The notes: a model not told the origin generated them from the sequence alone. A stretch of 64,000 bases of DNA from Luteimonas sp. MC1825 (GCF_014764385.1 NZ_CP061714.1:2108001-2172000); one strand, 5' to 3'. Shown: positions 15,116 through 25,814, numbered from the stretch's first letter. Program-made: numbers and translations.

Positions 15116-15980
15116 GCAGAGGCCACGCCGCAAGTGCATCCAGCAGCGGCGACCGCGCGGCGCCGGGAACCACCCAGGCCTTGAGGCATGGCGGCAATCC
15201 GGCGAGCGCAGCCTCGGCGAGTGCGCGCTCGGCGAACTCGACGAAACAGCCGCTGCCCGTCCCGGTAAGCCGTGGCGTGCCGACGCGCGAAAGCGCCTGG
15301 AACGCGGCTTCAACGGCCGGTTCGAGGCGACGCAGCACCGGCTCGAACGCATTGCCGAGCGGAACACTTGAAGCGAAGTCGGCCATTGTCGCGGCGCGGG
15401 CATCCCTCGTCAATTCAGGGGCCTGGAACAGCGCGGCGGTGGCCACGTGCACGCCGGGGTCGACCAGCAGGTACCAGGCCGGCGGCAGCGCCAGCGGCAC
15501 GAGGCGTTCGCCGACGCCTTCCGCCCAGGCGTTCGCGCCGTGCACGAACACGGGCACGTCGGCACCCATGCCAACCCCGAGTGCCGCCAGCGCGTCGCGG
15601 CCGAGGCCAAGCCCCCAGAGCCGGTCCAGGGCGACCAGCACGGTCGCCGCGTCGGATGACCCGCCGCCGAAGCCACCGCCAGCCGGAATGTGTTTTTCGA
15701 CGCGGATATCTGCTCCAAGCTCGCATTTCGCCGACTTTTGCAGAAGTTCTGCGGCGCGCAGGCTGAGGTCCGCGGATTCGGGGACCGCAGCCAGATCCAT
15801 TCCGCAGCGGACGATCCGGCCGTCGGCGCGGGGCCGCAGGTGGACGGTGTCGCCCCAGTCCAGCAGGCGGAACACGGTCTGCAACTCGTGGTAACCGTCG
15901 GTGCGGCGCCCGGTGATGCGCAGGAACAGGTTCAGCTTGGCCGGCGCCGGCCACGCCGACCAGCCGTACGCGGCGGTCAC
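15078..15980 (-). CDS. ispE: 4-diphosphocytidyl-2-C-methyl-D-erythritol kinase
   Basis: GHMP kinase of the MEP isoprenoid pathway, 300 aa. The GTG start overlaps the lolB stop (GTGA). Substrate and ATP motifs are intact: [20 protein letters not shown] and the glycine-rich loop [17 protein letters not shown] (about residues 106-122). Oddity: the frame runs 38 nt into tRNA-Gln. The last 13 residues ([13 protein letters not shown]) are largely encoded by tRNA sequence, and the TGA stop lies in the anticodon loop. Confidence 0.96.
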   Translation of the reverse strand: MTAAYGWSAWPAPAKLNLFLRITGRRTDGYHELQTVFRLLDWGDTVHLRPRADGRIVRCGMDLAAVPESADLSLRAAELLQKSAKCELGADIRVEKHIPAGGGFGGGSSDAATVLVALDRLWGLGLGRDALAALGVGMGADVPVFVHGANAWAEGVGERLVPLALPPAWYLLVDPGVHVATAALFQAPELTRDARAATMADFASSVPLGNAFEPVLRRLEPAVEAAFQALSRVGTPRLTGTGSGCFVEFAERALAEAALAGLPPCLKAWVVPGAARSPLLDALAAWPLQGRRQEAQGTRF

Positions 15981-16627
15981 GGTGCGATCCCGCCCCACTG
16001 GTCGATGACCAGCCGCACGTCGGCACCACCGCGGCGCGCCTCGATGCGCCGCGGCAGCGGCGGCGTGATGGTGTCGCCCTCGTGCCAGGCGCGGAATTCG
16101 ATGACCCAGCCGTCCTGCTGCAGCCGCGCGGGAAGCAGGTCGGCACCGAAGGCGAGCGTGGCCGGCCCGTGGCGGGCCTCGTCGGCGCGGGCACCGCGCA
16201 GCCAGGCACCAAGGGCGGCCATCGGCACCTCGAGCCCGGTGGCTTCGTACAGCAGCTGGCTGCCATCCGGCCCCTCGCGCGGGCCGCCGTCCAGCCCCTC
16301 CAGGCGCGCGCCGGACCCGCTGGATGACAGCCGCCAGCCTTGGCGGGTGACCGGGGCAGACAGCTCGACGCGGTAACCGGCACCATCCTGCTGCCAGTCG
16401 ATGCGGCCGTTGCCTCCCTTGCCATCGCGGGTGATGGCGGCGCGGCCGCTCAGGGTCCAGGCCGGAGTGCCGGCCAGTCGCGCCTCGCGGGCCACCTGCC
16501 CGTCCATGGCCGCCGCAACGGCAGCCGGGGCCAGCACCGGGAGGGGCGCGGACGCCGGCCCGCGCGTCGCGCACGCGCCCAGCAAGGCCATGGCGGCCAG
16601 CACCAGCAGCACCCTCGCCGGACTCAT
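15977..16627 (-). CDS. lolB: Outer membrane lipoprotein receptor LolB
   Basis: Outer-membrane lipoprotein that accepts lipoproteins from LolA. It is 216 aa. The signal peptide ends in lipobox LLGAC with Cys19. The body is low in strong motifs but has the LolB-type beta structure and the segment [21 protein letters not shown]. Position between a TPR protein and ispE is the conserved proteobacterial context. It overlaps both neighbours by 4 bp. Confidence 0.92.
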   Translation of the reverse strand: MSPARVLLVLAAMALLGACATRGPASAPLPVLAPAAVAAAMDGQVAREARLAGTPAWTLSGRAAITRDGKGGNGRIDWQQDGAGYRVELSAPVTRQGWRLSSSGSGARLEGLDGGPREGPDGSQLLYEATGLEVPMAALGAWLRGARADEARHGPATLAFGADLLPARLQQDGWVIEFRAWHEGDTITPPLPRRIEARRGGADVRLVIDQWGGIAP

Positions 16628-18363
16628 GACGCGGTCTTCTCCAGCGCCCGCTTGAGGGCGCGGTTGTCCGGATCGATGGCGCGCGCCTCCTCCAGGTAGC
16701 GGCGCGCCTCGTCACGGCGGCCCAGGACCCACAGCACTTCGCCGAGGTGCGCGGCGATCTCGGCGTCCTTTTCCAGCACGTAGGCGCGGCGCAGCTCGAC
16801 CACCGCCTCCTCGTTGCGGCCAAGCCGGTAGAGCACCCAGCCGTAGCTGTCGATGATGGCGGCATTGCCCGGCTCGGCGACGCGCGCGCGCTCGATCAGC
16901 TCCAGCGCCTCGTCGTAGCGCGCGGTGCGGTCGGCAAGCGTGTAGCCCAGGGCGTTGAGCGCGGCCGTGCTGTCCGGATCGGCCAGCAGGATGCGGCGCA
17001 GGTCGGCCTCGGCGCGGGCGATATCGTCGCGCCGCTCCCACATCAGCGCGCGCGCGTAGAGCAGCGCGGCATCGTCGACGAATGCCGCCAGCCCCCGGGC
17101 ATAGGCGTCGAGTTCGGCATCCCCGCCGCCATCCTCGCGGCGCAGCTCGGCCTCCATCACGTAGGCATCGCGGCGGTAGTCGGCATCGGCGACGCCATCC
17201 TGCTGCAGGCGCGAGAGCTCGGCGTAGGCCTCGTCGGCCTTGCCCAGGTCGTGGAGCACCTTCGGGATCCGCAACTGCGCCAGCCAGCGCTGCTCGCCGC
17301 CGGGCACGCTGCGGTACCAGTCGAGCGCCTCGGCCGGAAGCTCCAGGTATTCGGCCAGTTGGCCAAGCAGCAGGCGTCGCGGCGGGTTCGGGGCCTCGGC
17401 GTCGGCCTTGAGGACGTCATACAGCCGGCCCAGCCCGTCCTTGTCCTCGGCCTGCGCCAGCAGGGACGCACGCAGCGCGAGCCAGCGCAGTTCCGGTGGC
17501 CCGCTTTCCAGCAACCGCGCACCGTCGGCGGGCGCACCCACTTCGGCATAGGCCAGGGCGATGTTCTCGCGCATGCGCGGGTGCGCGGTGACACCGGGCT
17601 GCGCCGCGATCTCGTCGAGCACCGCCTTCGCCTCCACGCTGCGGCCGGTCTGGTGCAGGTGGCGGCTGCGGACCAGGGCGGTGAGCGGGTCGTCGGGGAA
17701 CGCGACGCGCGCGACACCGTCGATGCGCTCGAACAGGGCCTGGTCGCCCAGCCCGAGCGCCAGTTCGCCGGCACCGGCGAGGGCCAGCGACTCACGCGGG
17801 ATCGCGCCGCGATCGAACAGCTCGCCGAGCACCTCGGCCGACAGGGCCTGGTCACTGCTGCCGGTGCCCAGCACCGACATCGCGGTGAGCAGGCCTTCGC
17901 GGCCATCCTCGCGCAGCAGCGACTCGAGCTCGCGGCGGGCGGCCCGGCTCTTGCCGGTGCGCAACGCCAGGGTGGCGGCGGCGCCCTTCATGCCCGCCGA
18001 TTCCGGGGCGCGCTGGCGCCACAGGCCCAGCGCATCGGCCAGCGCGGCGTTGTCGCGCCCCATCAACGCGTAGCGGGTGGCGCGCGCGGCGAGTTCGGCA
18101 TCGTCGGGCAGCGCGCGAGCCGCCTCCAGGTACCAGGCCGTGCCTTCATCCAGGCGCCCGGCCGAAACGGCGAATTCCGCCGCCAGCACCGCCTCGAGCG
18201 GATCGCGCGCCGTGGTGTCGCGCGCCTGCGCGGCCATGGCGCCGGCCAGCAACAGCACGGCCGCGAGCAGCGTGCCGGACCGCCGCGGGCGACCGCGCGC
18301 GAGGTGGCGAACGCCGTTGTCGGACGCGGAGGCTGCCGGCGACGTAAAATAGCGACCTGTCAT
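16624..18363 (-). CDS. Periplasmic/outer-membrane TPR repeat protein
   Basis: A 579-aa tetratricopeptide protein with a signal sequence (hydrophobic core at about residues 31-45, AMAAQARD cleavage region). TPR-like helical pairs run along its length, clearest near the C-terminus ([20 protein letters not shown] and the following repeats). In Pseudomonas the same position, between hemA and lolB, holds an uncharacterised TPR protein. Co-translation with lolB (ATGA overlap) suggests a link to envelope lipoprotein assembly, but this is inference. The exact start is uncertain because the N-terminus overlaps the divergent hemA promoter region. Confidence 0.8.
   Translation of the reverse strand: MTGRYFTSPAASASDNGVRHLARGRPRRSGTLLAAVLLLAGAMAAQARDTTARDPLEAVLAAEFAVSAGRLDEGTAWYLEAARALPDDAELAARATRYALMGRDNAALADALGLWRQRAPESAGMKGAAATLALRTGKSRAARRELESLLREDGREGLLTAMSVLGTGSSDQALSAEVLGELFDRGAIPRESLALAGAGELALGLGDQALFERIDGVARVAFPDDPLTALVRSRHLHQTGRSVEAKAVLDEIAAQPGVTAHPRMRENIALAYAEVGAPADGARLLESGPPELRWLALRASLLAQAEDKDGLGRLYDVLKADAEAPNPPRRLLLGQLAEYLELPAEALDWYRSVPGGEQRWLAQLRIPKVLHDLGKADEAYAELSRLQQDGVADADYRRDAYVMEAELRREDGGGDAELDAYARGLAAFVDDAALLYARALMWERRDDIARAEADLRRILLADPDSTAALNALGYTLADRTARYDEALELIERARVAEPGNAAIIDSYGWVLYRLGRNEEAVVELRRAYVLEKDAEIAAHLGEVLWVLGRRDEARRYLEEARAIDPDNRALKRALEKTAS
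18345..18350 (+). promoter_or_regulatory. Candidate -10 element for hemA
   Basis: TAAAAT on the plus strand, 43 bp before the hemA ATG and inside the first codons of the divergent TPR gene. No good -35 at normal spacing is visible, so this is tentative. Confidence 0.3.
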
Positions 18364-18393
18364 GCCAGCAGCTTATCGCAAGCACATGAACCG

Positions 18394-19728
18394 ATGAGGC
18401 TGATTGCCGTCGGTCTCAACCACCAGACCGCGCCGCTCCAGCTGCGCGAACGGGTGGCCTTTGCCGGCGATCGGCTGGACGGCGCGCTGGCGGAACTGCG
18501 CAGGCTGCCGGCCGTGAAGGAGGTGGCGCTGCTCTCCACCTGCAACCGCACCGAGCTTTACGCGGTGACCGATGACGAAGGCCGCGCGCTGGTGAACTGG
18601 CTGGCCAACCACCCCGACGACGCCATGGGCGATGCCGCCGGCCTGCACGCCTACCTGTACCACCACGCTGGCGACGCCGCGGCGCGCCACCTGTTCCGCG
18701 TCGCCACCGGCCTGGACTCGATGGTGCTCGGCGAGCCGCAGATCCTCGGCCAGGTGAAGCAGGCCTGGTCCAGCGCGCGCAGCGCCGGCACGCTCGGCGG
18801 CCACCTCGACCGCCTGTTCCAGCACGCGTTCGTGACCGCCAAGCGCGCGCGCACCGAGACCCGCATCGGCAACAGCCCGGTGTCGATGGCCTCGATGGCG
18901 GTGCGCCTGGCCCAGGAGAGCTTCGCGCGGCCGGAGGATTCCGTGGTGCTGCTGGTCGGCGCCGGCGAAACCATCGAACTGGCGGCGCGCCACCTCGCCC
19001 AGGCCAACGTGAAGCAGCTGCTGGTCGCCAACCGCACCTTCCGCCACGCCGAGGAGCTGGCCGCGCGCCACGGCGGCGTGGCCCTGCCGCTGGACGAACT
19101 CGACCGCCACCTGTTCCTCGCCGACATCGTGTTCTCGGCCACCGCCAGCCGCACCCCGGTGATCCGCCGCGAGCATGTCGCAGCGGCCCTGGCTGCGCGC
19201 AGGAACCGGCCGATGCTGCTGGTCGACCTTGCCGTGCCGCGCGACATCGAGCCGTCCGTCGCCGAGCTCCGCGACACCTACCTGTACACCGTGGACGACC
19301 TGGAGCGCGCGGTCGAGGACAACCGGCGCAGCCGCCGCGAGGCCGCCGATGCCGCCGAGTCGATCATCGACCTGCAGGTGTCGCGTTATGCCGAACTGCT
19401 GGCCACCAACGCGCGCAGCGCGCCGCTGCGGCGCCTGCGCGCGCATGGCGAAGCGGCGCGCAGCGAAGCGCTGGCCAGGGCGCGGCAGCAGCTCGCGGCC
19501 GGCCAGTCGCCCGAGGCCACGCTCGAATTCCTGGCCCATGCGCTGACCAACCGCCTGCTGCATGCACCCACGGCCGCGCTGCGCGAAGCGGCCGCCAGCG
19601 GCGACGACGTGCTGCTGCGCGCGGTGGAACGCATGCTGCCTGACCATCCCGCCGGCGACGGCGCGCTGCCCGTCCCCGGCAGCGCCCGCGCACATGACGA
19701 CGACGATGCTCCCATCCCTGCGCCGTAA
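18394..19728 (+). CDS. hemA: Glutamyl-tRNA reductase
   Basis: First step of C5 heme synthesis: reduces glutamyl-tRNA to glutamate-1-semialdehyde. It is 444 aa. Starting at [20 protein letters not shown] places the catalytic Cys in STCNRTE exactly at residue 50, as in E. coli. The NADPH-binding domain contains [17 protein letters not shown]. The C-terminal dimerisation helix is present. It diverges from the TPR-lolB-ispE operon with only 30 bp between starts, and it overlaps prfA. Confidence 0.97.
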   Translation: MRLIAVGLNHQTAPLQLRERVAFAGDRLDGALAELRRLPAVKEVALLSTCNRTELYAVTDDEGRALVNWLANHPDDAMGDAAGLHAYLYHHAGDAAARHLFRVATGLDSMVLGEPQILGQVKQAWSSARSAGTLGGHLDRLFQHAFVTAKRARTETRIGNSPVSMASMAVRLAQESFARPEDSVVLLVGAGETIELAARHLAQANVKQLLVANRTFRHAEELAARHGGVALPLDELDRHLFLADIVFSATASRTPVIRREHVAAALAARRNRPMLLVDLAVPRDIEPSVAELRDTYLYTVDDLERAVEDNRRSRREAADAAESIIDLQVSRYAELLATNARSAPLRRLRAHGEAARSEALARARQQLAAGQSPEATLEFLAHALTNRLLHAPTAALREAAASGDDVLLRAVERMLPDHPAGDGALPVPGSARAHDDDDAPIPAP

Positions 19729-20794
19729 GCTCGAGGCGCTGGCCGAGCGTCGCGACGAACTCGAACGCCTGCTGTCCGATCCGGCCGCCGCCAGCGACCA
19801 GGCGCGCTACCGCGCGTGGTCGCGCGAGTTCGCGAGCCTGGCGCCGCTGTCCAGCGCGCTTGCCGATGAAGCCCGCGCCCGCGCCGACCTCGCCGCCGCA
19901 CAGGCGCTGCGCGACGACCCCGAGCTGCGCGAGATGGCCGACGAGGAAGTCACCGCCGCCAGCGCGCGCCTCGCCGAACTGGACGCGGCGCTGATGGCGC
20001 TGCTGGTGCCGCGCGACGCGCGCGACGACGGCGGCATCTACCTGGAGGTCCGCGCCGGCACCGGCGGCGACGAGGCGGCGATCTTCGCCGGCGACCTGTT
20101 CCGCCTGTACAGCCGCTACGCCGAGCGCCAAGGCTGGCGGGTCGAAGTTGAATCCGCCAACGCCGGCGAGCACGGCGGCTTCCGCGAAGTGGTGGCGCGC
20201 ATCGAGGGCGCCGGCGCCTACGCGCGCCTGAAGTTCGAGTCCGGCACACACCGCGTGCAGCGCGTGCCCGAAACAGAGTCGCAGGGTCGCATCCACACCT
20301 CGGCGGCGACCGTCGCGATCATCCCGGTGGAGGACGAAAGCGAGCCGATCGAGATCAACCCCGCCGACCTCCGCGTGGACACCTTCCGCTCCTCCGGCGC
20401 CGGCGGCCAGCACGTCAACAAGACCGACTCGGCGATCCGCATCACCCACCTGCCTTCCGGCGTGGTGGTGGAGTCGCAGACCGAACGCTCGCAGCACGCC
20501 AACCGCGACAAGGCCATGAAGCGGCTGAAGGCGATGCTGGCCGATGCCGAAGCCGCGCGCCGCGCCGCCGCCACCGCCCAGTCGCGCAAGCTGCAGGTGG
20601 GCAGTGGCGACCGCAGCCAGCGCATCCGCACCTACAACTTCCCGCAGGGCCGCATCACCGACCATCGCGTCGACGGCCTGACCCTGTATGACCTGCCAGC
20701 GGTGATGGAAGGCGCGCTCGACCCGCTGGTCGACCGCCTGCTGCAGGAACACCAGGCCGACGAACTGGCACGCCTGACGGAGCACTCGGCGTGA
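19706..20794 (+). CDS. prfA: Peptide chain release factor 1
   Basis: Recognises UAA/UAG stops and triggers peptide release. I start at [12 protein letters not shown], although an ATG four codons upstream (19694) also exists. With this choice the GGQ motif falls at residues 233-235, the same numbers as in E. coli. It is 362 aa. The start overlaps hemA by 23 bp, so the genes are translationally linked. The [18 protein letters not shown] segment is intact. Confidence 0.96.
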   Translation: MLPSLRRKLEALAERRDELERLLSDPAAASDQARYRAWSREFASLAPLSSALADEARARADLAAAQALRDDPELREMADEEVTAASARLAELDAALMALLVPRDARDDGGIYLEVRAGTGGDEAAIFAGDLFRLYSRYAERQGWRVEVESANAGEHGGFREVVARIEGAGAYARLKFESGTHRVQRVPETESQGRIHTSAATVAIIPVEDESEPIEINPADLRVDTFRSSGAGGQHVNKTDSAIRITHLPSGVVVESQTERSQHANRDKAMKRLKAMLADAEAARRAAATAQSRKLQVGSGDRSQRIRTYNFPQGRITDHRVDGLTLYDLPAVMEGALDPLVDRLLQEHQADELARLTEHSA

Positions 20795-20810
20795 CAGGCG
20801 GATCCGGCGC

Positions 20811-22532
20811 GTGAGCGCAGCAGGTGACCCCCGCGGCGAAGCGCGCCGCGCCACGACGCTGGCCCCACGCGACGCCATGGCCTGGATCCTGCTGTCGGAT
20901 GCGGAGCTCGATGCCGGCGACGGCGTGGCCGGCGAGGCAGCCGCGCAACGCGCCCTCGCCCTGGCGCCCGGGCACCCGGAAGCCCTGGCGCGGCTGGGCC
21001 GCGCGCAGTGGCTGCTCGGCCGCCGCCGCGAGGCCGCCGACAGCCTCGGGCAGGCCGCCCGCGCGGCACCGGGGCACCCCGGCATCGCGCTGTGGCACGG
21101 ACACGCGCTGGAGGACGTGGGCGAGGCGGAAGCCGCGGCCGACGCCTATGCGCGCGCGCATGTGCTGGTGCCGGGCGCGGCGCAGATCGCGGCCCACCTG
21201 CTGGCCCTGCGCCGTCGCCTGTGCGACTGGCGCGGGCTGGACGCGCTGTCGGCGCAGGTGCGATCGGCGGTGACGCGCAGCGAAGCGGCGGTCGAACCGT
21301 TCGCCTTCCTGAGCGAGGACGCTGACGCGCTCGAGCAGCTGCGCTGTGCGCGGCTGAGCGCGGCGCAGGTGGCCCGCAGCGTGCGCCCGCTGCCGCCGCG
21401 CGCGATCGCCGGCGATGGCCCGCTGCGGATCGGCTTCCTGTCCAACGGATTCGGCGCGCATCCCACGGGACTGCTGACCGTGGCCTTCCTCGAAGCGCTG
21501 CGCGCGGAGGTGGGCGTCGAGGCGCACCTGTTCGCGCTCAACCCCGATGACGGCAGCGCGGTGCGCCAACGGCTCGAGGCCGCGACCACCCTGCATGACG
21601 TTGCCGCCCTGCCCCATGCGGAGATCGCGATGCGCATCCGGGGCGTCGGCATCGACGTGCTGCACGACCTGCGCGGCTGGGGCGGCGGCGGCACGCCGGC
21701 CGTGCTGGCGATGCGCCCGGCGCCGCTGCAGGTCAACTGGCTCGCCTATCCGGGCAGCTCGGGCGCGCCGTGGATCGACTACGTGCTCGCCGACGGCTTC
21801 GTGCTGCCGCCGGCGCTGGAGGCGGGCTTCTCCGAGGCGGTCGCGCGGCTGCCGCGCTGCTTCCAGCCGTCCGACACCCGACGCGCGCCGGCCCCGCCGC
21901 CGTCGCGCGCGGAGTGCGGCCTGCCGGCCGACGGCGTGGTGTTCTGCTCCTTCAACAACAGCTACAAGCTCAATCCGTCCAGCTTCGCGCGCGCGATGGC
22001 GGTGTTGCGCAACGTCCCCGGCAGCGTGCTCTGGCTGCTGTCGGCGCCCGGCCGCGGCGACGGGCGCCTGCGCGCCGCCGCGCAGGCTGCCGGCGTGGAC
22101 CCGGCGCGGCTGGTGTTCATGGCCAAGCAGCCGCAGGCCATCTATCTCGCGCGGCTGCAGCTCGCCGACCTGTTCCTCGACAGCAACCCCTACGGCGCCC
22201 ACACCACGGCCTCGGACGCGCTGTGGGCCGGTTGCCCGGTGCTCACCCGGCCGGGTCACACCTTCGCCGCGCGCGTCGCCGGCAGCCTCAACCACCACCT
22301 CGGGCTGGGCGAACTCAATGCCGCCGACGACGCGGCCTTCGTCGCGCTGGCCACCGCGCTCGGCAGCGATCGCGCGCGCCTGCAGGCGCTGCGCGCACGG
22401 CTGCACGGCCTGCGGCAGGCGTCGGGACTGTTCGACATGGCGGCGTTCGCGCGTGACTTCGCCGCCATGGCGCAGGCCATGGCCGACCGCCAGCGCCGCG
22501 GACTGCCTCCGGCGACGCTCCAGGCACGGTAG
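20811..22532 (+). CDS. GT41-family O-GlcNAc transferase-like protein (XcOGT type)
   Basis: A 573-aa protein with GTG start. An N-terminal TPR-like helical region (about residues 1-140) precedes a GT-B fold of glycosyltransferase family 41, the family of animal and plant O-GlcNAc/fucose transferases. The catalytic-cleft residues known from human OGT and the Xanthomonas campestris homologue are visible. They are His near 217 (GFGAHPTG), Lys near 386 (FNNSYKLNPSSF), and HTTxxD in GAHTTASDALWAGCPVLT. It follows prfA by 16 bp. The acceptor protein is unknown in this group; UDP-GlcNAc as donor is inferred from the family. Confidence 0.88.
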   Translation: MSAAGDPRGEARRATTLAPRDAMAWILLSDAELDAGDGVAGEAAAQRALALAPGHPEALARLGRAQWLLGRRREAADSLGQAARAAPGHPGIALWHGHALEDVGEAEAAADAYARAHVLVPGAAQIAAHLLALRRRLCDWRGLDALSAQVRSAVTRSEAAVEPFAFLSEDADALEQLRCARLSAAQVARSVRPLPPRAIAGDGPLRIGFLSNGFGAHPTGLLTVAFLEALRAEVGVEAHLFALNPDDGSAVRQRLEAATTLHDVAALPHAEIAMRIRGVGIDVLHDLRGWGGGGTPAVLAMRPAPLQVNWLAYPGSSGAPWIDYVLADGFVLPPALEAGFSEAVARLPRCFQPSDTRRAPAPPPSRAECGLPADGVVFCSFNNSYKLNPSSFARAMAVLRNVPGSVLWLLSAPGRGDGRLRAAAQAAGVDPARLVFMAKQPQAIYLARLQLADLFLDSNPYGAHTTASDALWAGCPVLTRPGHTFAARVAGSLNHHLGLGELNAADDAAFVALATALGSDRARLQALRARLHGLRQASGLFDMAAFARDFAAMAQAMADRQRRGLPPATLQAR

Positions 22533-22541
22533 GCTCGCCGC

Positions 22542-23060
22542 ATGACCCAGTCCGATGCATCCATCCAGCTGCACCTGTGTGTCCTCACGGTGTCCGATTC
22601 GCGGACGGCGGCCGAGGACAGTTCCGGCGATTACCTCGTCGCCGCGCTCGAGAAGGCCGGGCACCGCCTGGCGGCGCGCGGCCTGCTGCCCGACGACCGC
22701 TACCGCCTGCGCGCGCTGGTCTCGCAGTGGATCGCCGACCCCGCGGTCGACGGCATCCTGGTCACCGGCGGCACCGGCTTCACCGGGCGCGACGCCACGC
22801 CGGAAGCGCTGCTGCCGCTGCTGGACAAGGAGATGGCGGGCTTCGGCGAGCTGTTCCGCGCGATCAGCGTCGAGGAGATCGGCACGTCCTCGTTGCAGTC
22901 GCGGGCCTTCGCGGGCCTGGCCAACGGTACCTTCCTGTTCTGCGTGCCGGGCTCGACCTCGGCCTGCCGCACCGCGTGGGAACGGATCATCCGCGCGCAA
23001 CTGGATTCACGCACCCGCCCCTGCAACCTGGCCACCCTGAGGCCACGCCTGAAGGAATGA
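22542..23060 (+). CDS. moaB: Molybdenum cofactor biosynthesis protein B (MoaB/MogA family)
   Basis: A 172-aa MoCF-domain protein, probably an adenylyltransferase-type factor for molybdopterin. Family motifs LTVSDSR (near the N-terminus) and LVTGGTGFTGRDATPEAL (about residues 72-89) are present, as is the FCVPGSTSACRTAWE loop. No other Mo-cofactor gene is in the window. It begins 9 bp after the GT41 gene and may share its transcript. Confidence 0.93.
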   Translation: MTQSDASIQLHLCVLTVSDSRTAAEDSSGDYLVAALEKAGHRLAARGLLPDDRYRLRALVSQWIADPAVDGILVTGGTGFTGRDATPEALLPLLDKEMAGFGELFRAISVEEIGTSSLQSRAFAGLANGTFLFCVPGSTSACRTAWERIIRAQLDSRTRPCNLATLRPRLKE

Positions 23061-23100
23061 CGCGGGGCGCAGGCCCACCACCACCGCACCGGAGCGGCAC

Positions 23101-23877
23101 GTGAAAGAACTCAAGCGCAAGCAGTACGAGTCGCTGCTGGAACCGCTGCAGCACGAACTGGTGGCGATGGCCCGCTGGGCGCGCCACACCGGGCAGCGCA
23201 TCGCCGTACTGATGGAAGGGCGCGACACCGCCGGCAAGGGCGGCGCGATCAAGGCCATCACCGAGCACCTCGACACCCGCCAGTACCGCGTGGCCGCCCT
23301 GCCCAGGCCGAGTGAGCGCGAACTGGGCGAGTGGTATTTCCAGCGCTACGTGCGCCATCTGCCCACGGCCGGCGAGATCGTGCTGTTCGACCGCAGCTGG
23401 TACAACCGCGCCGGCGTCGAACAGGTGATGGGCTTCGCCACGGACCACCAGGTCGCCGCCTTCCTGCGCCAGGCGCCCACATTCGAAAAGCTGCTTACCG
23501 ACGACGGCATCCTGCTCTTCAAGTACTGGCTGTGCTGCGACCAGGAACAGCAGGAGGCGCGCTTCGCCGAACGCCTGGCCGATCCGTTGAAGTCCTGGAA
23601 GCTGTCGCCGATCGACGTCGAGGCGCGCACCCGCTATGCCGATTACACCCGTGCCCGCGAAACCATGCTCGAGGCCACGCATACGAAGAACGCGCCGTGG
23701 ACGCTGGTCGACTTCGACGACCAGAAACGCGGCCGGCTGACGCTCATCCGCCACCTGCTCGACCGCCTGCCGGACGTGCACGTGCCGCGCACGGCGCCGG
23801 AGTTCCCGCCACTCGACGGCAAGCCGAAGAAGGAACGCTTCGGCAAGCTCAAGCCCATCCCGCCCTGGGACGGCTGA
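23101..23877 (+). CDS. ppk2: Polyphosphate kinase 2
   Basis: PPK2 uses polyphosphate to phosphorylate nucleotides. It is 258 aa with a GTG start (VKELKRKQYESLLEPLQHEL). The Walker A-like loop MEGRDTAGKGGAIKAI lies at about residues 39-54. The Walker B-like FDRSWYNRAGVE is near residue 98. The lid region SWKLSPIDVEAR is present. It is a single PPK2 domain (class I, NDP-phosphorylating by family inference). It converges on a thioredoxin-like gene. Confidence 0.95.
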   Translation: MKELKRKQYESLLEPLQHELVAMARWARHTGQRIAVLMEGRDTAGKGGAIKAITEHLDTRQYRVAALPRPSERELGEWYFQRYVRHLPTAGEIVLFDRSWYNRAGVEQVMGFATDHQVAAFLRQAPTFEKLLTDDGILLFKYWLCCDQEQQEARFAERLADPLKSWKLSPIDVEARTRYADYTRARETMLEATHTKNAPWTLVDFDDQKRGRLTLIRHLLDRLPDVHVPRTAPEFPPLDGKPKKERFGKLKPIPPWDG

Positions 23878-23889
23878 AGCCGCCGCGCG

Positions 23890-24528
23890 TCAGGCGGCCG
23901 GTGCGGCCGGTGCGGCCGGTGTGCCCGGCCCGCCAGCCGCGGTGATCGCCGCCTCGAGTTCCGCCGCGGTGACCGGGCCGAGGAATTTTTCCGCGACCCG
24001 GCCGTCCGGCGCGATCAGGTAGGTCAGCGGCAGCCCGCGCGGGGTGGCGAAGTCCTTCGGCGGGTCGTAGACGTCCAGGATCGCGACCGGATACACCACC
24101 GGATGCCTGTCGAGGAACACGCGCATGTCCTCGACCGCGATGTCCTCGTACGCCAGACCCACCACCTCGATGTGCTCGCGCATCGCGTCGAGTGCCGACA
24201 GCTCGGGCATTTCCTTGATGCACGGCGCGCACCACGTAGCCCAGAAGTTGACCACCACCCACCGGCCGCGGCGCTCGGCGAGGGTGTAGCGGCCACCGTC
24301 GAGCGTGGTCACTTCAAGCGTCGGGAACGCGGCATCGGCGGAGTCGCCGGCACCCGCCTCGTCGGTCGCCACTGCCGCGGGAGGCGCGGTTGCATCGCCC
24401 GGTGGCGCGGCGACCGGCGCCGTGTCGCCCGTGGTGGCCGGCGCATCGCCGCCGTCCGGCCGGCAGGCGGCAAGCGCCAGCAGCGCGGTCAATGCAAGGC
24501 AGGGGACGTACAGCGGGCGAAAACGCAT
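23890..24528 (-). CDS. TlpA/ResA-like thioredoxin-fold lipoprotein
   Basis: A 212-aa lipoprotein with lipobox LAAC (Cys22), then an Ala/Pro/Thr-rich linker to about residue 68. The thioredoxin-like domain follows, with active site WCAPC at about residues 97-101 in VVVNFWATWCAPCIKEMP. A cis-Pro region GLPLTYLI is present. Such envelope disulfide reductases serve cytochrome c maturation or periplasmic thiol balance. No cytochrome genes are nearby, so the partner is unknown. The C-terminus is a low-complexity PAAPAAPAA tail. It starts 3 bp after the YihY stop. Confidence 0.9.
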   Translation of the reverse strand: MRFRPLYVPCLALTALLALAACRPDGGDAPATTGDTAPVAAPPGDATAPPAAVATDEAGAGDSADAAFPTLEVTTLDGGRYTLAERRGRWVVVNFWATWCAPCIKEMPELSALDAMREHIEVVGLAYEDIAVEDMRVFLDRHPVVYPVAILDVYDPPKDFATPRGLPLTYLIAPDGRVAEKFLGPVTAAELEAAITAAGGPGTPAAPAAPAA

Positions 24529-24531
24529 GGG

Positions 24532-25800
24532 TCAGGTCCTGGCGGGGTCATGGAGGTCGCCGACGCGGCGGCGCAGCAGGTCGCGCAACGGCAGGCGCAA
24601 CTCGTCCAGCGCCGCGATCGCATTCGCGCCGAGGGCGTCGTCGCGACAGGGCAGCACCGCCTCGGCGATCGGGATGCGCAGCTGGCCGGCTTCATAGAGT
24701 TCGGCGAGCGACAGGCCGTCGAGGTCGCGCGCCAGCAGCCACTCGCCGCTCTCGGCGCGGCGCACCACGTCGATGTCCTGCAGCTGGCCGAGGATCTCCT
24801 GCACCAGCGCGTCGGTCAGCATCGGCTCGCAGGCCAGGATGTCGTCGCTGTGCAGGCCGCGGCCTTCGCGGCGTGCCTCGGCGAAGCGGCCCAGCAGGCG
24901 CAGGATGCCGTACAGCTCGTAGCCCTGCGGCAGGCGCATGTGCGCCGGCTGGTAGCGGAACGCGGAGATCGAGGCGGCGAACGATGCGCCGAGCAGGATC
25001 GAGATCCAGCCAAAATACAGCCACAGCAGGAAGATCGGCACGAACGCCAGCGGCCCGTAGATGTTCTGGTAGGCGTTGAAGCTGCCGAGGTAGAGCCCGA
25101 GCAGGCGCCGGCCGATCTCCAGCAGCACCACCGCCAGCACGCCGCCGGCGAATGCATGCCGCCACTGCACGGTGCGGTGCGGCACCACGCGGTAGATGGT
25201 GGCGAAGGCGAACAGCTCGATCAGCACCGGCGCGACCCCCAGCATCAGGTGTTGCAGCCACTGCCCGGCGATGCTGCTGAACACGTCCAGCGCGAAGAAC
25301 CTGGCCGATACCGACAGGCTGGCCGCGGCGACCAGCGTGCCGAGGGTCAGCACCGTCCAGTACACCAGGAACCGCCCGAACCGTGGCCGCGCGGTGTGCA
25401 CGCGCCAGATGCGGTTGAACGCGCCTTCGATGCCGAACAGGGTCACCAGCACCGACACCACCAGCGCCACCACGCCGACCGCGGTCAGCTGCCCGGTGTT
25501 TTCCGAGAACGACCGCAGGTAGCCCTCGATGGCCTGCGCGGAGCTCGGCACGAAGTTGGAGAAGATGTACGTGCTCAGGCGCGCGCTCCACTCCTCGAAA
25601 ACCGGGAACGCCGAGAGCACGCCGAACACCACCATCGACAGCGGCACCAGCGCGAAGGTGGTAGTGAACGACAGCGCGCCGGCGGCCTCGAACAGGCGGT
25701 CGTCGAGGAAGCGCCGCCACAGGAAGCGGCCGAACGAGGTCGCGCGCGCGCGGTCGCGCATGCGTTCCTTCCAGCGGTAAAGGGAATCCAGTGGCTCCAT
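24532..25800 (-). CDS. YihY/BrkB family inner membrane protein
   Basis: A 422-aa polytopic membrane protein, with about six hydrophobic segments between residues 40 and 280 and a soluble C-terminal third. The family signature near the start (AAGALSFTTTFALVPLSMVV) is clear. Members were once called RNase BN, but that is now known to be wrong; their function is not established. The winged-helix-like C-terminus (about residues 330-400) is typical of the longer members. It precedes the TlpA-like gene in an operon. Confidence 0.9.
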   Translation of the reverse strand: MEPLDSLYRWKERMRDRARATSFGRFLWRRFLDDRLFEAAGALSFTTTFALVPLSMVVFGVLSAFPVFEEWSARLSTYIFSNFVPSSAQAIEGYLRSFSENTGQLTAVGVVALVVSVLVTLFGIEGAFNRIWRVHTARPRFGRFLVYWTVLTLGTLVAAASLSVSARFFALDVFSSIAGQWLQHLMLGVAPVLIELFAFATIYRVVPHRTVQWRHAFAGGVLAVVLLEIGRRLLGLYLGSFNAYQNIYGPLAFVPIFLLWLYFGWISILLGASFAASISAFRYQPAHMRLPQGYELYGILRLLGRFAEARREGRGLHSDDILACEPMLTDALVQEILGQLQDIDVVRRAESGEWLLARDLDGLSLAELYEAGQLRIPIAEAVLPCRDDALGANAIAALDELRLPLRDLLRRRVGDLHDPART

Positions 25801-25814
25801 CGCGGCGAGGGTAA

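Noticed and set aside
16747..18393. hemA extending upstream across the TPR gene
   Set aside because: The frame is open but antisense to the TPR gene, and starting at 18394 puts the catalytic Cys at 50 as expected.
20655..23000. Long minus-strand open frame antisense to the GT41 gene and moaB
   Set aside because: Same codon-bias artefact: Arg/Gly/Gln-rich, no recognisable motif. The plus-strand genes carry the family motifs.
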